DNA of 64,000 nucleotides from an uncultured Lachnospiraceae bacterium (GTDB lineage: Bacteria > Bacillota > Clostridia > Lachnospirales > Lachnospiraceae), in the NCBI GenBank assembly GCA_910579395.1, contig CAJTUC010000003.1, positions 153,469 to 217,468 on the forward strand, written 5' to 3'. Position 1 is the first letter of the stretch, and each line of letters begins with the position of its first letter. The notes beneath the pieces are model-generated. The model had not been told where the DNA came from, searched no databases, and saw nothing but the letters and a program-made list of their open reading frames with translations. The position numbers and the translations under genes were made by a program. Of this stretch, positions 45,043 to 53,510 are shown in pieces.

Positions 45043-46826
45043 ATGGATTATTTTAATTATCCGTTGGATACAAAAATTTTGTATCGAAAAAAAGCAAAAA
45101 TACGGCGGGAGCTTCTGGAACAGACTGATTTGATAAAGAAGAAAATTGCTATTTTAGGAGGTTCTACCACCAATGAAGTTGTGGAACAATTATATACTTT
45201 TTTATTATATCATGGAATACATGCAGAATTTTATCAATCAGAATATGGAGAGTATTGGCAGGATGCTATGTTTGGTTCAGAGAAACTTGATTTATTTGAA
45301 CCGGACATAATATATATACATACGAGTTGGAGGAATATAACATCATTCCCATTAATAACTGATACAGTAAAAGAAGTTGACTCTTTATTAGAAAACGAAT
45401 TTAATCGTTTTGAAATGATGTGGCATAAATTAGAGGAAAAATTTCTCTGTCCGATTATTCAGAATAATTTTGACCGCCCTAATTACCGTCTTATGGGTAA
45501 TAGAGATATTTGGGATTGTAGAGGGCGGAGCAACTATATTTCCAGATTAAATCAAAAATTTTATGAGTATGCACAATCACATGATAACTTCTATATTAAT
45601 GATTTAGAATATATCTCGCAAGACTATGGCCTTTCTGAATGGAATAATTCGCTTTATTGGCACATGTATAAATGTGCAATGTGTATGGATGCTATTCCGT
45701 ATGTAGCTCAAAGTGTTGCTAATATTATTAAATCTATTTATGGAAAAAATAAAAAGGTATTAGCTCTTGACCTGGATAATACTTTATGGGGGGGGTAGTG
45801 GGGGATGATGGTGTAGAAGGTATCAAGATTGGCCCGGAGATTTCTAAGGGTCAAGTATATACCGAATTTCAGGAATACTGTAAAAATCTGAAGGATATAG
45901 GTGTAATACTCGTTGTTGATTCAAAAAATGAAATGGATAATGCGATGGCGGGGTTAAATCATCCGGATGGTGTATTAAGGCCGAATGATTTTGTGGCCAT
46001 TAAGGCTAATTGGCATTCAAAAGACCAAAATTTAATGGAAATTGCTGATGAACTTACGCTTGGAGTGGATAGCTTTGTTTTTGTAGATGATAATCCTGTA
46101 GAGCGTGCGATTGTATCGGCACAGTTGCCACGGGTTGCAGTACCAGCAATGGAAAAGGCACAAGATTACATTAAAGTTTTGGATCATAGCGGCTATTTTG
46201 AGGTTACTGCTTTGTCAGCAGAAGATTTAAAGAAGACGGATATGTATCATGCAAAGGCAGAAGCGAATAAAGCTGCCGCCACATTTGCTGCCTATGAGGA
46301 TTATCTTGACAGCCTTCAAATGATGGCAATAATTGATGATTTCAAGCCGATTTATATACAAAGAATTGCCCAGCTTACGAATAAATCCAATCAGTTTAAT
46401 TTGACCACATTACGTTGCTCCGAGGATGATATAAAAGCAATGCAGGCATCTGCAGAGTATATATGTCTTTGCGGCAGATTAGTTGATAAGTTTGCTGATA
46501 ATGGATTAGTAACAATTGTAATAGGACAGATACATGATAAAGAACTACATTTAATATTATGGCTTATGAGTTGCCGTGTGTTGAAGCGGGGACTGGAAGA
46601 TGCCATGATGAATACGGTGATTGGAGAGGCTAAGAAACGAGGAGTTATAACTGTTATCGGCCATTACTATCCGACAGCGAAGAATGCAATGGTCAGGAAT
46701 TTTTATGAAAGTATGGGATTTGTAAAGGTTGCAGAGGATAATAAAGGAAATACAGATTGGAGGCTAGATGTGAGTGATTATTCAATGAGGACTTTACATA
46801 TGGCAGTGGGAGCCCGACTTTTGTGA
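45043..46826 (+). CDS. FkbH-like HAD-IIIC glyceryl/acyl-ACP loading enzyme, phase-variable, OFF
   Basis: ATG 45043 follows GGTGGTGTAAGA; the ATG at 45025 is also in frame. The N-terminal part (residues 1-240) is the FkbH SGNH-like region with LGGSTTN. At KVLALDLDNTLWGG, the HAD D-x-D-x-T catalytic loop, eight G (45788-45795) put a TAG in frame and end the protein at 251 residues. In the next frame the HAD domain continues (VVGDDGVEGIKIGPEI, DSKNEMDNAM, FVDDNPVERA) and then a GNAT-like tail to 46826. Nine G would give about 594 residues. FkbH enzymes dephosphorylate 1,3-bisphosphoglycerate and load glyceryl onto ACP. Confidence 0.9.
45788..45795 (+). repeat. Poly-G tract 12, eight G (gene OFF; nine would be ON)
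   Basis: Eight G placed immediately after the DLDNTLW catalytic loop. Eight G yield Trp-Gly-Gly-stop; nine yield Trp-Gly-Gly-Val-Val and the rest of the HAD domain. Confidence 0.92.
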
Positions 46827-46930
46827 TATTTGGAAAAATATTTTCTTTACGATTATATCCGATTACGTTGAATTTGTTATTGCCGGTAGGAACTACTTTC
46901 TATACATTCCAGACACTGAGTGAAGATTGA
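46826..46930 (+). pseudogene. MBOAT gene fragment
   Basis: A frame from 46826 to TGA 46928-46930 reads FSLRLYPITLNLLLPVG and then FYTFQTLS. This matches the MBOAT gene at about 50891-50970 almost residue for residue, and the DNA is also very alike. Nothing else of the enzyme is present. It is the remnant of a second MBOAT copy, left by deletion or recombination. It directly abuts the FkbH stop. Confidence 0.8.
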
Positions 46931-47150
46931 CATGAAATATATTTTTTTATGAGATGATTTGTGCTATATTATTAGTTAACAAAACTTCGATATCGTGCTT
47001 GCTTGACTAGTAAAATGCAATAAAAAATGTGGAAAATCATACGTCCGATGATGTGCATGCAATTGAAGTATTTGATAAATTATCAGTCCCAAAAGGATAT
47101 CCTTATCTAATCAGTAAGCATTACTATAGAAATAACGGTAGGATAGTAAA
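46931..47150 (+). other. Gene-poor stretch between MBOAT fragment and ABC transporter
   Basis: Part of the 324-base gap between FkbH and the flippase. Besides the MBOAT fragment it holds a candidate extended -10 promoter (46962-46970) and a short C-terminal open frame (47014-47154). I see no RNA gene and no terminator. Confidence 0.6.
46962..46970 (+). promoter_or_regulatory. Candidate extended -10 promoter upstream of ABC flippase
   Basis: TGCTATATT fits the TG-n-TATAAT extended -10 form with one mismatch; there is no good -35 at 17 bases. It would start a transcript that includes the remnant frame and the transporter. Confidence 0.35.
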
Positions 47151-47154
47151 ATGA
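47014..47154 (+). pseudogene. C-terminal remnant of an unknown gene
   Basis: A 46-codon frame without an obvious start reads AIEVFDKLSVPKGYPYLISKHYYRNN and stops at 47152-47154, overlapping the ABC transporter ATG as ATGA. The coding-like composition and the operon-style overlap suggest the tail of a gene whose front was deleted. A similar tail (YSCLISRHYVERD) occurs at 53338-53454. Confidence 0.42.
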
Positions 47155-48947
47155 AAAATAATTTTAAGGCATTAATTCGTATTATTTATGAATTGAACTA
47201 TATAATGACCAGTACTCAAAAAAGGAGAGCTATGTGGCTTTTGCTTGTCATAGTAATCAGTGCTGGGTTTGAACTGTTGGGTGTTACTGCAATTTTACCG
47301 TTTGTACAGGCAGTTATCGCTCCAGATAAGATGATGCAGAATAAATATATTGCAAAGTTTGCACCTGTATTTGGAATTGATGATTCAAATACATTGTTAC
47401 TTTCTTTGGGAGTAGGTTTGATTTTATTGTATATATTGAAAAATGCTTTTATGCTTTATGCAAATTATGTGCAATATGATTTTTCTTCGCGTTTACAAAA
47501 AGAGATGACTGTTAAGATGTTGCATTCTTATATGAATAGACCATATACTTATTTTTTGGATACAAATACATCCGAAATTTTGCGAGGGTGTGCAAATGAT
47601 ATAGGAAGCGCTTATAATATTATTGAGAATTTGAGTATTATTTTGTCCCAATTATTGACAGTTTTCCTGATTGGTCTTTTTTTGGTTTACACAGATCCTA
47701 TGATTGCGGTTAGTGTGCTTGTTTTAATGGTCATTGTGTTTCTGGGGATGGTATTCTTTTTTAAACCTGCAATTAAAAAAGCAGGATTTGATAGTATGGA
47801 ATTAAATACATTAAAAAGTAAAATACTTGTTCAAACGGTTAGTGGGATAAAAGAAATATTTGTTGCGCAGAAGAAAGAGTTCTTTTTGGAAGAATATGAG
47901 GAAGCGAGCGACAGGTTTAGAAAGGCACAACGAATATATAGCGTATTGAGCAATAGCCCAGATAAAATTGTAGAGGGTATTTGCATTAGTGGTATTATAG
48001 GAATTGTATGTATTCGGTTAGCAAGTAATAGTGGAGATATGCTAACGTTTATTCCCAAATTAGCGGCGTTTGCAGTTGCTGCGTTTAGAATTTTTCCATC
48101 AATAAGTAAGCTGACAAATCGAATTACAGGGATTATTTATAATTACCCGGGAATGGACAAAGTCTATCAAAATATGCAAGAGGCTAATCGGTATGAAAAA
48201 CAAATGAAGCAATATGTTGGGGAAGACGAAGCAATTGCGCTAGGAAATTTAGGATTCCATGATCGACTGGTTATTAATCATGTGTTTTGGAAATATGATA
48301 ATCAACACAATCCAGTTCTATCGGATGCTTTTTTGACGATAAGGAGAGGGGAATCTATTGCGTTAATCGGGGCATCAGGAGCTGGAAAAACAACATTAGC
48401 AGATATTATTCTTGGATTATTGCGACCAAGCAAAGGTAATATCTTAATGGATGGAGTAGATGTTTACACGATACCTAAGACATGGGCGCGTATTGTAGGA
48501 TATGTGCCGCAATCGGTATATTTACTTGATGATACAGTCAGAAATAATATTGCGTTTGGAACGCCTGTGGAGATGGTGAATGATAAATATATTTGGCAGG
48601 CTCTTGAGAAAGCACAATTAAAGGACTTTATTCAGGGTCTTCCTGGTGGATTGGACACAATTGTGGGAGAACGGGGAATTAAGTTTTCGGGTGGTCAACG
48701 GCAGCGTATAGCAATTGCAAGAGCATTATACAATAAGCCAGGGATTTTGGTGTTAGATGAAGCGACAGCAGCGCTAGACAATGAGACAGAGACTGCAGTT
48801 ATGGAATCTATAGATGCGTTGCAGGGGCAGATTACTATGATAATTGTGGCACATAGATTAAGTACGATTAGAAACTGTGATAAGGTTTATGAAATTAAAG
48901 ATGGCGTAGCTGTAGAACGGAGTAAAGGCGAGGTGTTGGGATTATAG
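47151..48947 (+). CDS. ABC transporter, PglK-like lipid-linked oligosaccharide flippase
   Basis: 598 residues: membrane domain with six helices (about residues 20-320) and an ATPase domain with ALIGASGAGKTTLADIILGLL (Walker A, near residue 405), VPQSVYLLDDTVRNNIAFG (Q-loop), FSGGQRQRIAIARAL (signature, near residue 511) and LVLDEATAALD (Walker B). The start RRAMWLLLVIVISAGFELLGVTAILPFVQAV is typical of the WlaB/PglK flippases, which move lipid-linked oligosaccharides outward. As no Wzx or Wzy is visible, this is the likely export step for the cluster's glycan. Confidence 0.85.
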   Translation: MKNNFKALIRIIYELNYIMTSTQKRRAMWLLLVIVISAGFELLGVTAILPFVQAVIAPDKMMQNKYIAKFAPVFGIDDSNTLLLSLGVGLILLYILKNAFMLYANYVQYDFSSRLQKEMTVKMLHSYMNRPYTYFLDTNTSEILRGCANDIGSAYNIIENLSIILSQLLTVFLIGLFLVYTDPMIAVSVLVLMVIVFLGMVFFFKPAIKKAGFDSMELNTLKSKILVQTVSGIKEIFVAQKKEFFLEEYEEASDRFRKAQRIYSVLSNSPDKIVEGICISGIIGIVCIRLASNSGDMLTFIPKLAAFAVAAFRIFPSISKLTNRITGIIYNYPGMDKVYQNMQEANRYEKQMKQYVGEDEAIALGNLGFHDRLVINHVFWKYDNQHNPVLSDAFLTIRRGESIALIGASGAGKTTLADIILGLLRPSKGNILMDGVDVYTIPKTWARIVGYVPQSVYLLDDTVRNNIAFGTPVEMVNDKYIWQALEKAQLKDFIQGLPGGLDTIVGERGIKFSGGQRQRIAIARALYNKPGILVLDEATAALDNETETAVMESIDALQGQITMIIVAHRLSTIRNCDKVYEIKDGVAVERSKGEVLGL

Positions 48948-48977
48948 TAATTATGCCAGAAATAGGGAGGAGATATT

Positions 48978-50435
48978 ATGGATAAATTGAAAATGAGATT
49001 ATATAAGAACCGGAGAGTCCTATTTTATGTTTTATTGATGGGCGTGGTATTATTTCCAATGGTGTACACTATATTTTATAGTTTACCTTCAGGTGATGAT
49101 TTTTCAATGATAAGTGGGTGTGAAAGGAGAACATTATTTAGGGATAGTATTTATCGTGCCAATGAACGTTATATGAATTGGTCAGGGCTATGGCCCTATA
49201 TGTTTATTGAAACGTTGGCTAATCCACTGCTTCTATTTCCTCTGGAGAGCTGGTGGAGTGGAGTGGAAATGGTTTTTCTGTTTTTATCTTTTATAGCATC
49301 GCTCATGGCACTGATCATTGTGGCATCAAAAAAAGTATTGGGTATCCATAATAAAGAGATAGTAGCACTTTTTACGTTAATCGTTATATTTGTGTTTTTA
49401 AACACAAATATTTATCGTGAAGTTTTCTATTGGTTTGTAGGGAGTAGCTATATGATGGCATTAACATTAGGGTGTATTACGATTGGGCTGACAATAAAAT
49501 TATTTTTGGGCGAAGAAGTGAACCGGGGGGGGGTATTGCTGCTTTCGTTAAGCGGGATATTGGCTTGCAATTATTTTCAAGAAGCGATTTTGCCGGGAAT
49601 GATTTATGTAGTATTATGGTGTTGCTGCAGTATTAAGGAACACAGATTTTTGTGGAAAAAAACGATTCCATTCTGGTTAATGCTTATGAGTGGATTAATA
49701 GCTGTTGGAGCTCCCGGTAATTACGCGAGACATACAGCGTTTGATTCGTCTCTAAATATTAGCAAAGCTTGTATCGAGTCTTATAGAATGATGATTATAA
49801 TATTAAATCATATGACTCAGCAGCCGCTGATGATTGCGTTAATGATTTTTTCAATTTATATTGGAATTCGATATACAAGGAAGAGCATTAGTGGAAAAGT
49901 GTTTGTGATATCGATTTTACTCTCGATACTTACATTATTTTTAAATTCTTTTCCGATTGCGCTGGGATATGCAGGAGTATCCTATATGCCTAATAGGATA
50001 TACTTTGTGCTTGACTTTACGGCTATGATGGGGATGATTATTGTTTGTATTTGTTTGGGGATGTATGTAAAGGGCTTCTCTCGGTATAAGGCAGTATGCA
50101 ACAGCGTTTCCATAGAGTTGTTTATGTCAGGAATGGTTTTCCTGCTTTTATATTCCACATTGGTATATACTCAGAATATAAATGAATTACCATGGTTTCA
50201 GACTGTACATAATGTTAGAGAAACTAAGGCAGTTCATGATGCCTGGATGGAATGTCTTATTACAATACGGGATTCGGAAGAACGTAATATTGAGATTGAA
50301 ATGAATCAGGAATTCTATGCATCGCCGATGCTGATGTTGCCACAGCTGCGAGATTATGAGAATGATTGGGTCAACATGGCTATTGCAGAGTATTTTGGTA
50401 AGGAGTCGGTTATCGTGAGAATGAGAGAGGAATGA
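48978..50435 (+). CDS. Polytopic membrane protein, DUF6056-like, phase-variable, ON
   Basis: 485 residues with about ten membrane helices. After helix 1 comes YSLPSGDDFSMI (near residue 35), an acidic motif after the first helix as in GT-C glycosyltransferases, so a membrane sugar transferase is plausible (resembles DUF6056). AGGGAGGAGATATT precedes the ATG. Nine G at 49525-49533 encode Asn-Arg-Gly-Gly-Val near residue 183 and are in frame. If a GT-C enzyme, it would be the only putative transferase with a tract. Confidence 0.65.
   Translation: MDKLKMRLYKNRRVLFYVLLMGVVLFPMVYTIFYSLPSGDDFSMISGCERRTLFRDSIYRANERYMNWSGLWPYMFIETLANPLLLFPLESWWSGVEMVFLFLSFIASLMALIIVASKKVLGIHNKEIVALFTLIVIFVFLNTNIYREVFYWFVGSSYMMALTLGCITIGLTIKLFLGEEVNRGGVLLLSLSGILACNYFQEAILPGMIYVVLWCCCSIKEHRFLWKKTIPFWLMLMSGLIAVGAPGNYARHTAFDSSLNISKACIESYRMMIIILNHMTQQPLMIALMIFSIYIGIRYTRKSISGKVFVISILLSILTLFLNSFPIALGYAGVSYMPNRIYFVLDFTAMMGMIIVCICLGMYVKGFSRYKAVCNSVSIELFMSGMVFLLLYSTLVYTQNINELPWFQTVHNVRETKAVHDAWMECLITIRDSEERNIEIEMNQEFYASPMLMLPQLRDYENDWVNMAIAEYFGKESVIVRMREE
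49525..49533 (+). repeat. Poly-G tract 13, nine G (gene ON)
   Basis: Nine G followed by TATTGC in a loop/helix of the DUF6056-like membrane protein. In frame as sequenced. Confidence 0.9.
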
Positions 50436-50572
50436 TATAATGATGATTCAAAATATAGAAACTAAATGGAATGGTTTATTAGAGTAATTGCTGGTTGATC
50501 AGTGGAGATTAATAGACAGGGGAGCCGATTGAGTATCTAAAAAAGCATCGATTTTCATACACGGAGGGTATT

Positions 50573-52004
50573 ATGAGCTTTAATTCAATTGCATTCGCAA
50601 TTTTTCTTCCAATAGTTTTTTTGTTATACTGGTCAATACCAAAGAAATACCAATGGATTATATTACTGATTTCGAGTTATTACTTTTACATGAGTTGGAA
50701 TATAATATATGTATTTCTGATTTTACTTACAACAGGAGTCTCTTATTTAAGTGGTCGACTGTTGGCAGATGTGCAATCCAACCAAATAAAAAGACTGATT
50801 TTATTTGGTTCTATATCAATCTGTTTGTGTGTATTATTCCTCTTTAAGTATTTCAATTTTTTTACAGGTATATTTTGTGAGTTTTTAGAATTCTTTTCTT
50901 TACAATTACATCCGATTACATTGAATTTATTGCTGCCAGTAGGGATATCTTTCTATACATTCCAAACACTAAGTTATGTAATTGATGTTTATTATGGAAG
51001 AGTACAGCCGGAAAAACATTTTGGCAGATATGCGGTCTTTATATCTTTTTTTCCGCAGTTGGTTGCCGGACCGATTGAGAGAACAGGAAACCTGATACCG
51101 CAGATCAGGGAAGAACATTCCTTCCGGTATGAGGATGCCATATACGGGTTGCGTCAGATGTTATGGGGTTTTTTTAAGAAGGTTGTCATTGCCGATACTT
51201 TGGCGAACTATGTTGATATAGTGTACGATGATCCCTTCTCCTATACGGGGGGGGGTATTTCTGGTTGCAGTAGTATTCTTTTCAATCCAGATATATTGTG
51301 ATTTTTCGGGTTATTCCGATATCGCGATAGGAACGGCGCGATTGTTTGGAATCAGACTGATGACAAATTTCAGGAGCCCCTATTTATCGCCTTCTGTTAA
51401 TGAATTTTGGAGAAGATGGCATATATCATTATCGACGTGGTTTCGTGATTATGTGTATATCCCATTGGGAGGTAATCGAAAAGGGCGTATCCGAAAGTAT
51501 ATTAATACAATGATCACTTTTTTGTTGAGCGGTCTGTGGCACGGCGCGAACGGGACATTTATCATCTGGGGAGGGATACACGGCTTAGCACAAATTGTTG
51601 AAGATATATTTGGGTTGAATAAAAAGAAAAATTTTCGCTGTTTGTCGATGGCGCTTGTGTTTTTGTTTGTAACCTTTGCATGGATTTTTTTCAGAGCAGA
51701 CACGCTTGGGGAAGCAGGATATATAATCCGATTCATGTTTGACGGAATATCCAGTCCCATAACATATATCAGAAATGGCTTTGCGGTGCTTGGAATCAGA
51801 AGGAAAACATATATCAGAATTGGAATAACCTTGATGATATTGCTCTTATTTGACGGTATCAATCTGCATAGAGACCCGTTGATGGAAGCTGTTAAATTAC
51901 CAGGAGTAATACGTTGGGGAATATACTATCTTTTAGGGATGGTTTTGATCGCATATTGTTTTAGTAATGCTGGTGAGAATCAATTTGTTTATTTCCAATT
52001 TTGA
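50573..52004 (+). CDS. MBOAT family O-acyltransferase, phase-variable, OFF
   Basis: ATG 50573 behind CGGAGGGTATT. FNSIAFAIFLPIVFLLYW and LPVGISFYTFQTLSYVIDVYYG are AlgI-type. Nine G at 51247-51255 shift the frame and the protein ends at 51301 (242 residues). In the next frame VFLVAVVFFSIQIYCDFSGYSDIAIG, FWRRWHISLSTWF and SGLWHGANGTFIIWGGIHG, with the catalytic His, continue to 52004. Eight G would give an intact protein of about 476 residues. As sequenced the catalytic half is lost. It is paired with the SGNH protein at 52014, just as the first MBOAT is paired with 1289. Confidence 0.92.
51247..51255 (+). repeat. Poly-G tract 14, nine G (gene OFF; eight would be ON)
   Basis: Nine G followed by TATTTC. 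Deleting one G restores Tyr-Thr-Gly-Gly-Val-Phe-Leu-Val across the junction of the MBOAT gene. Confidence 0.92.
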
Positions 52005-52013
52005 GGTGTGGAC

Positions 52014-53135
52014 ATGAAAAAATTTGTATGCCGATTGTTACTTTTCCTGATACCATTTTATTTGGTGGGATTATTTATAGGGTTCATTTATTATGTCGGA
52101 TGGACTACGGGGGAACTGGTCGATTTTGATCAGTTAATAGAGGGACAGAGACAGGATCATGATATATTTATAGGGATGGGATATAATGAGCAGACTGCGT
52201 ATTATAAGCTTGAAAATGCGAATTACTATCAGGCGGATGTCATTGCATTGGGTACATCACGAGTAATGCAGTTTAGGATTGATTATTTTTTCCCGGACTT
52301 CTATAATTGTGGTGGGGCTGTAAGCTGGAATTATGATGAGTACCTGAATTTTCTAAAAAATTTGAATTATACGCCCGAAGTAATTATTGTAGGATTAGAT
52401 CAATGGGTATTTAACGATGCTTGGAATCAGCATGGAGTCTCATATAGAACTAAAATTCCGATTGATATGCTTGATAGAAACAGTATGTCTATAGGATGGG
52501 CTATGATGAAAGATTTATTTAATCGTAAATGGAATATTCATACCATTGAAAATTATCCTATGAATTATGGGGTTAATGGACAGATTAAAGATAGTGGATT
52601 TCAATGGGATGGCTCTTACTACTATGGGAATGCTTATCGTGAACCGACGGCACAGGAAGATTATATGTTTGCTAATACGTTTGACAGAATTGCCGGAGGA
52701 TACGGGCGGTTTGAATGGGGAGACCATGTTGATGATAAGACATATGAGTATCTGGAAGTACTTTTAGAATATTGTAATGAGAATGGAATTATGGTGATCG
52801 GATTTGCCCCACCGTTTGCTCCGAGTGTTTATGATAGAATGATCGACAGCGGTAACTATGGTTATTTGGGTGAAATCAGTCCAAAGTGTGAGGAGATATT
52901 TGGGCAGTACGGTTATGAATATTTTGATTATACGGATATTTCGGTGTTGGGTGTAGGGGATGCGTATTTTGTAGACGGTTTTCATGGTGGAGAAGTTGCT
53001 TATGCTTATATGGTTGAAGATATGCTTGTACAAGAAAGTTGTCTGCGTAAGTATGTGAATGAGGAGTTGTTGAAAGAATTACTGGATAACCGATACAGTG
53101 AGTTTTTATTAAAGGAATTCATTCATGGAGAATGA
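52014..53135 (+). CDS. SGNH-like membrane-anchored partner of MBOAT
   Basis: 373 residues from ATG 52014 behind GAGGTGTGGAC; a GTG at 52008 is in frame. One N-terminal membrane helix (about residues 5-27). VIALGTSRVMQFRIDYF near residue 78 is a G-T-S-R variant of the GDS motif, and FVDGFHGGEVAYAYM near residue 321 gives the D-x-x-H-like pair. Proteins of this kind follow MBOAT genes in glycan or teichoic-acid acylation loci and may finish acyl transfer outside the cell. It has no poly-G tract, but its partner is off. Confidence 0.7.
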   Translation: MKKFVCRLLLFLIPFYLVGLFIGFIYYVGWTTGELVDFDQLIEGQRQDHDIFIGMGYNEQTAYYKLENANYYQADVIALGTSRVMQFRIDYFFPDFYNCGGAVSWNYDEYLNFLKNLNYTPEVIIVGLDQWVFNDAWNQHGVSYRTKIPIDMLDRNSMSIGWAMMKDLFNRKWNIHTIENYPMNYGVNGQIKDSGFQWDGSYYYGNAYREPTAQEDYMFANTFDRIAGGYGRFEWGDHVDDKTYEYLEVLLEYCNENGIMVIGFAPPFAPSVYDRMIDSGNYGYLGEISPKCEEIFGQYGYEYFDYTDISVLGVGDAYFVDGFHGGEVAYAYMVEDMLVQESCLRKYVNEELLKELLDNRYSEFLLKEFIHGE

Positions 53136-53510
53136 TCGGTGTATAGGTTTATTATATTAGTTTAAGAATATAAGTGTGAGAAGGCTTCCAAAACGTGCAT
53201 AATTTTTTGCCAGATTTAATGTATTCAGAATTTGCAATTTGATAAGATGCAGGCGAGGGAATGTTACGATTATTTATGGATCTGCCGCAGAATTTATGCT
53301 ATGGATGACAATAGGTGTATCTTGTTCAATAAGATAAAGAAATAGAGATTTTGCATATATGAAGATGATTTTATTTCCAGTAGAGAATTATAGTTGTTTA
53401 ATCAGCAGACACTATGTAGAAAGAGACATGGAACCTGATACGTTTAAAATATGAGTGTATAAGAATGGCAACACGAATGCCATAATCCAAAAGACAATAG
53501 GAGCGTTGTT
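53136..53510 (+). other. Gap without intact genes
   Basis: 375 bases of low coding quality. Short frames in it look decayed: a possible hydrophobic fragment around 53270-53336 and a C-terminal tail at 53338-53454. A small inverted repeat (GGCA-ACACGAA-TGCC, near 53468) follows. No RNA gene or clear terminator seen. AGGAGC before GTG 53511 belongs to the next gene. Confidence 0.5.
53338..53454 (+). pseudogene. Second C-terminal remnant of the LIS[K/R]HY type
   Basis: A 38-codon frame ending at 53452-53454 reads ILFPVENYSCLISRHYVERD. Six of thirteen residues match the remnant at 47014-47154 (Y-x-x-L-I-S-x-H-Y). Both lie after MBOAT sequence, which suggests that the same lost gene once followed each MBOAT module. 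Too short to assign. Confidence 0.35.
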
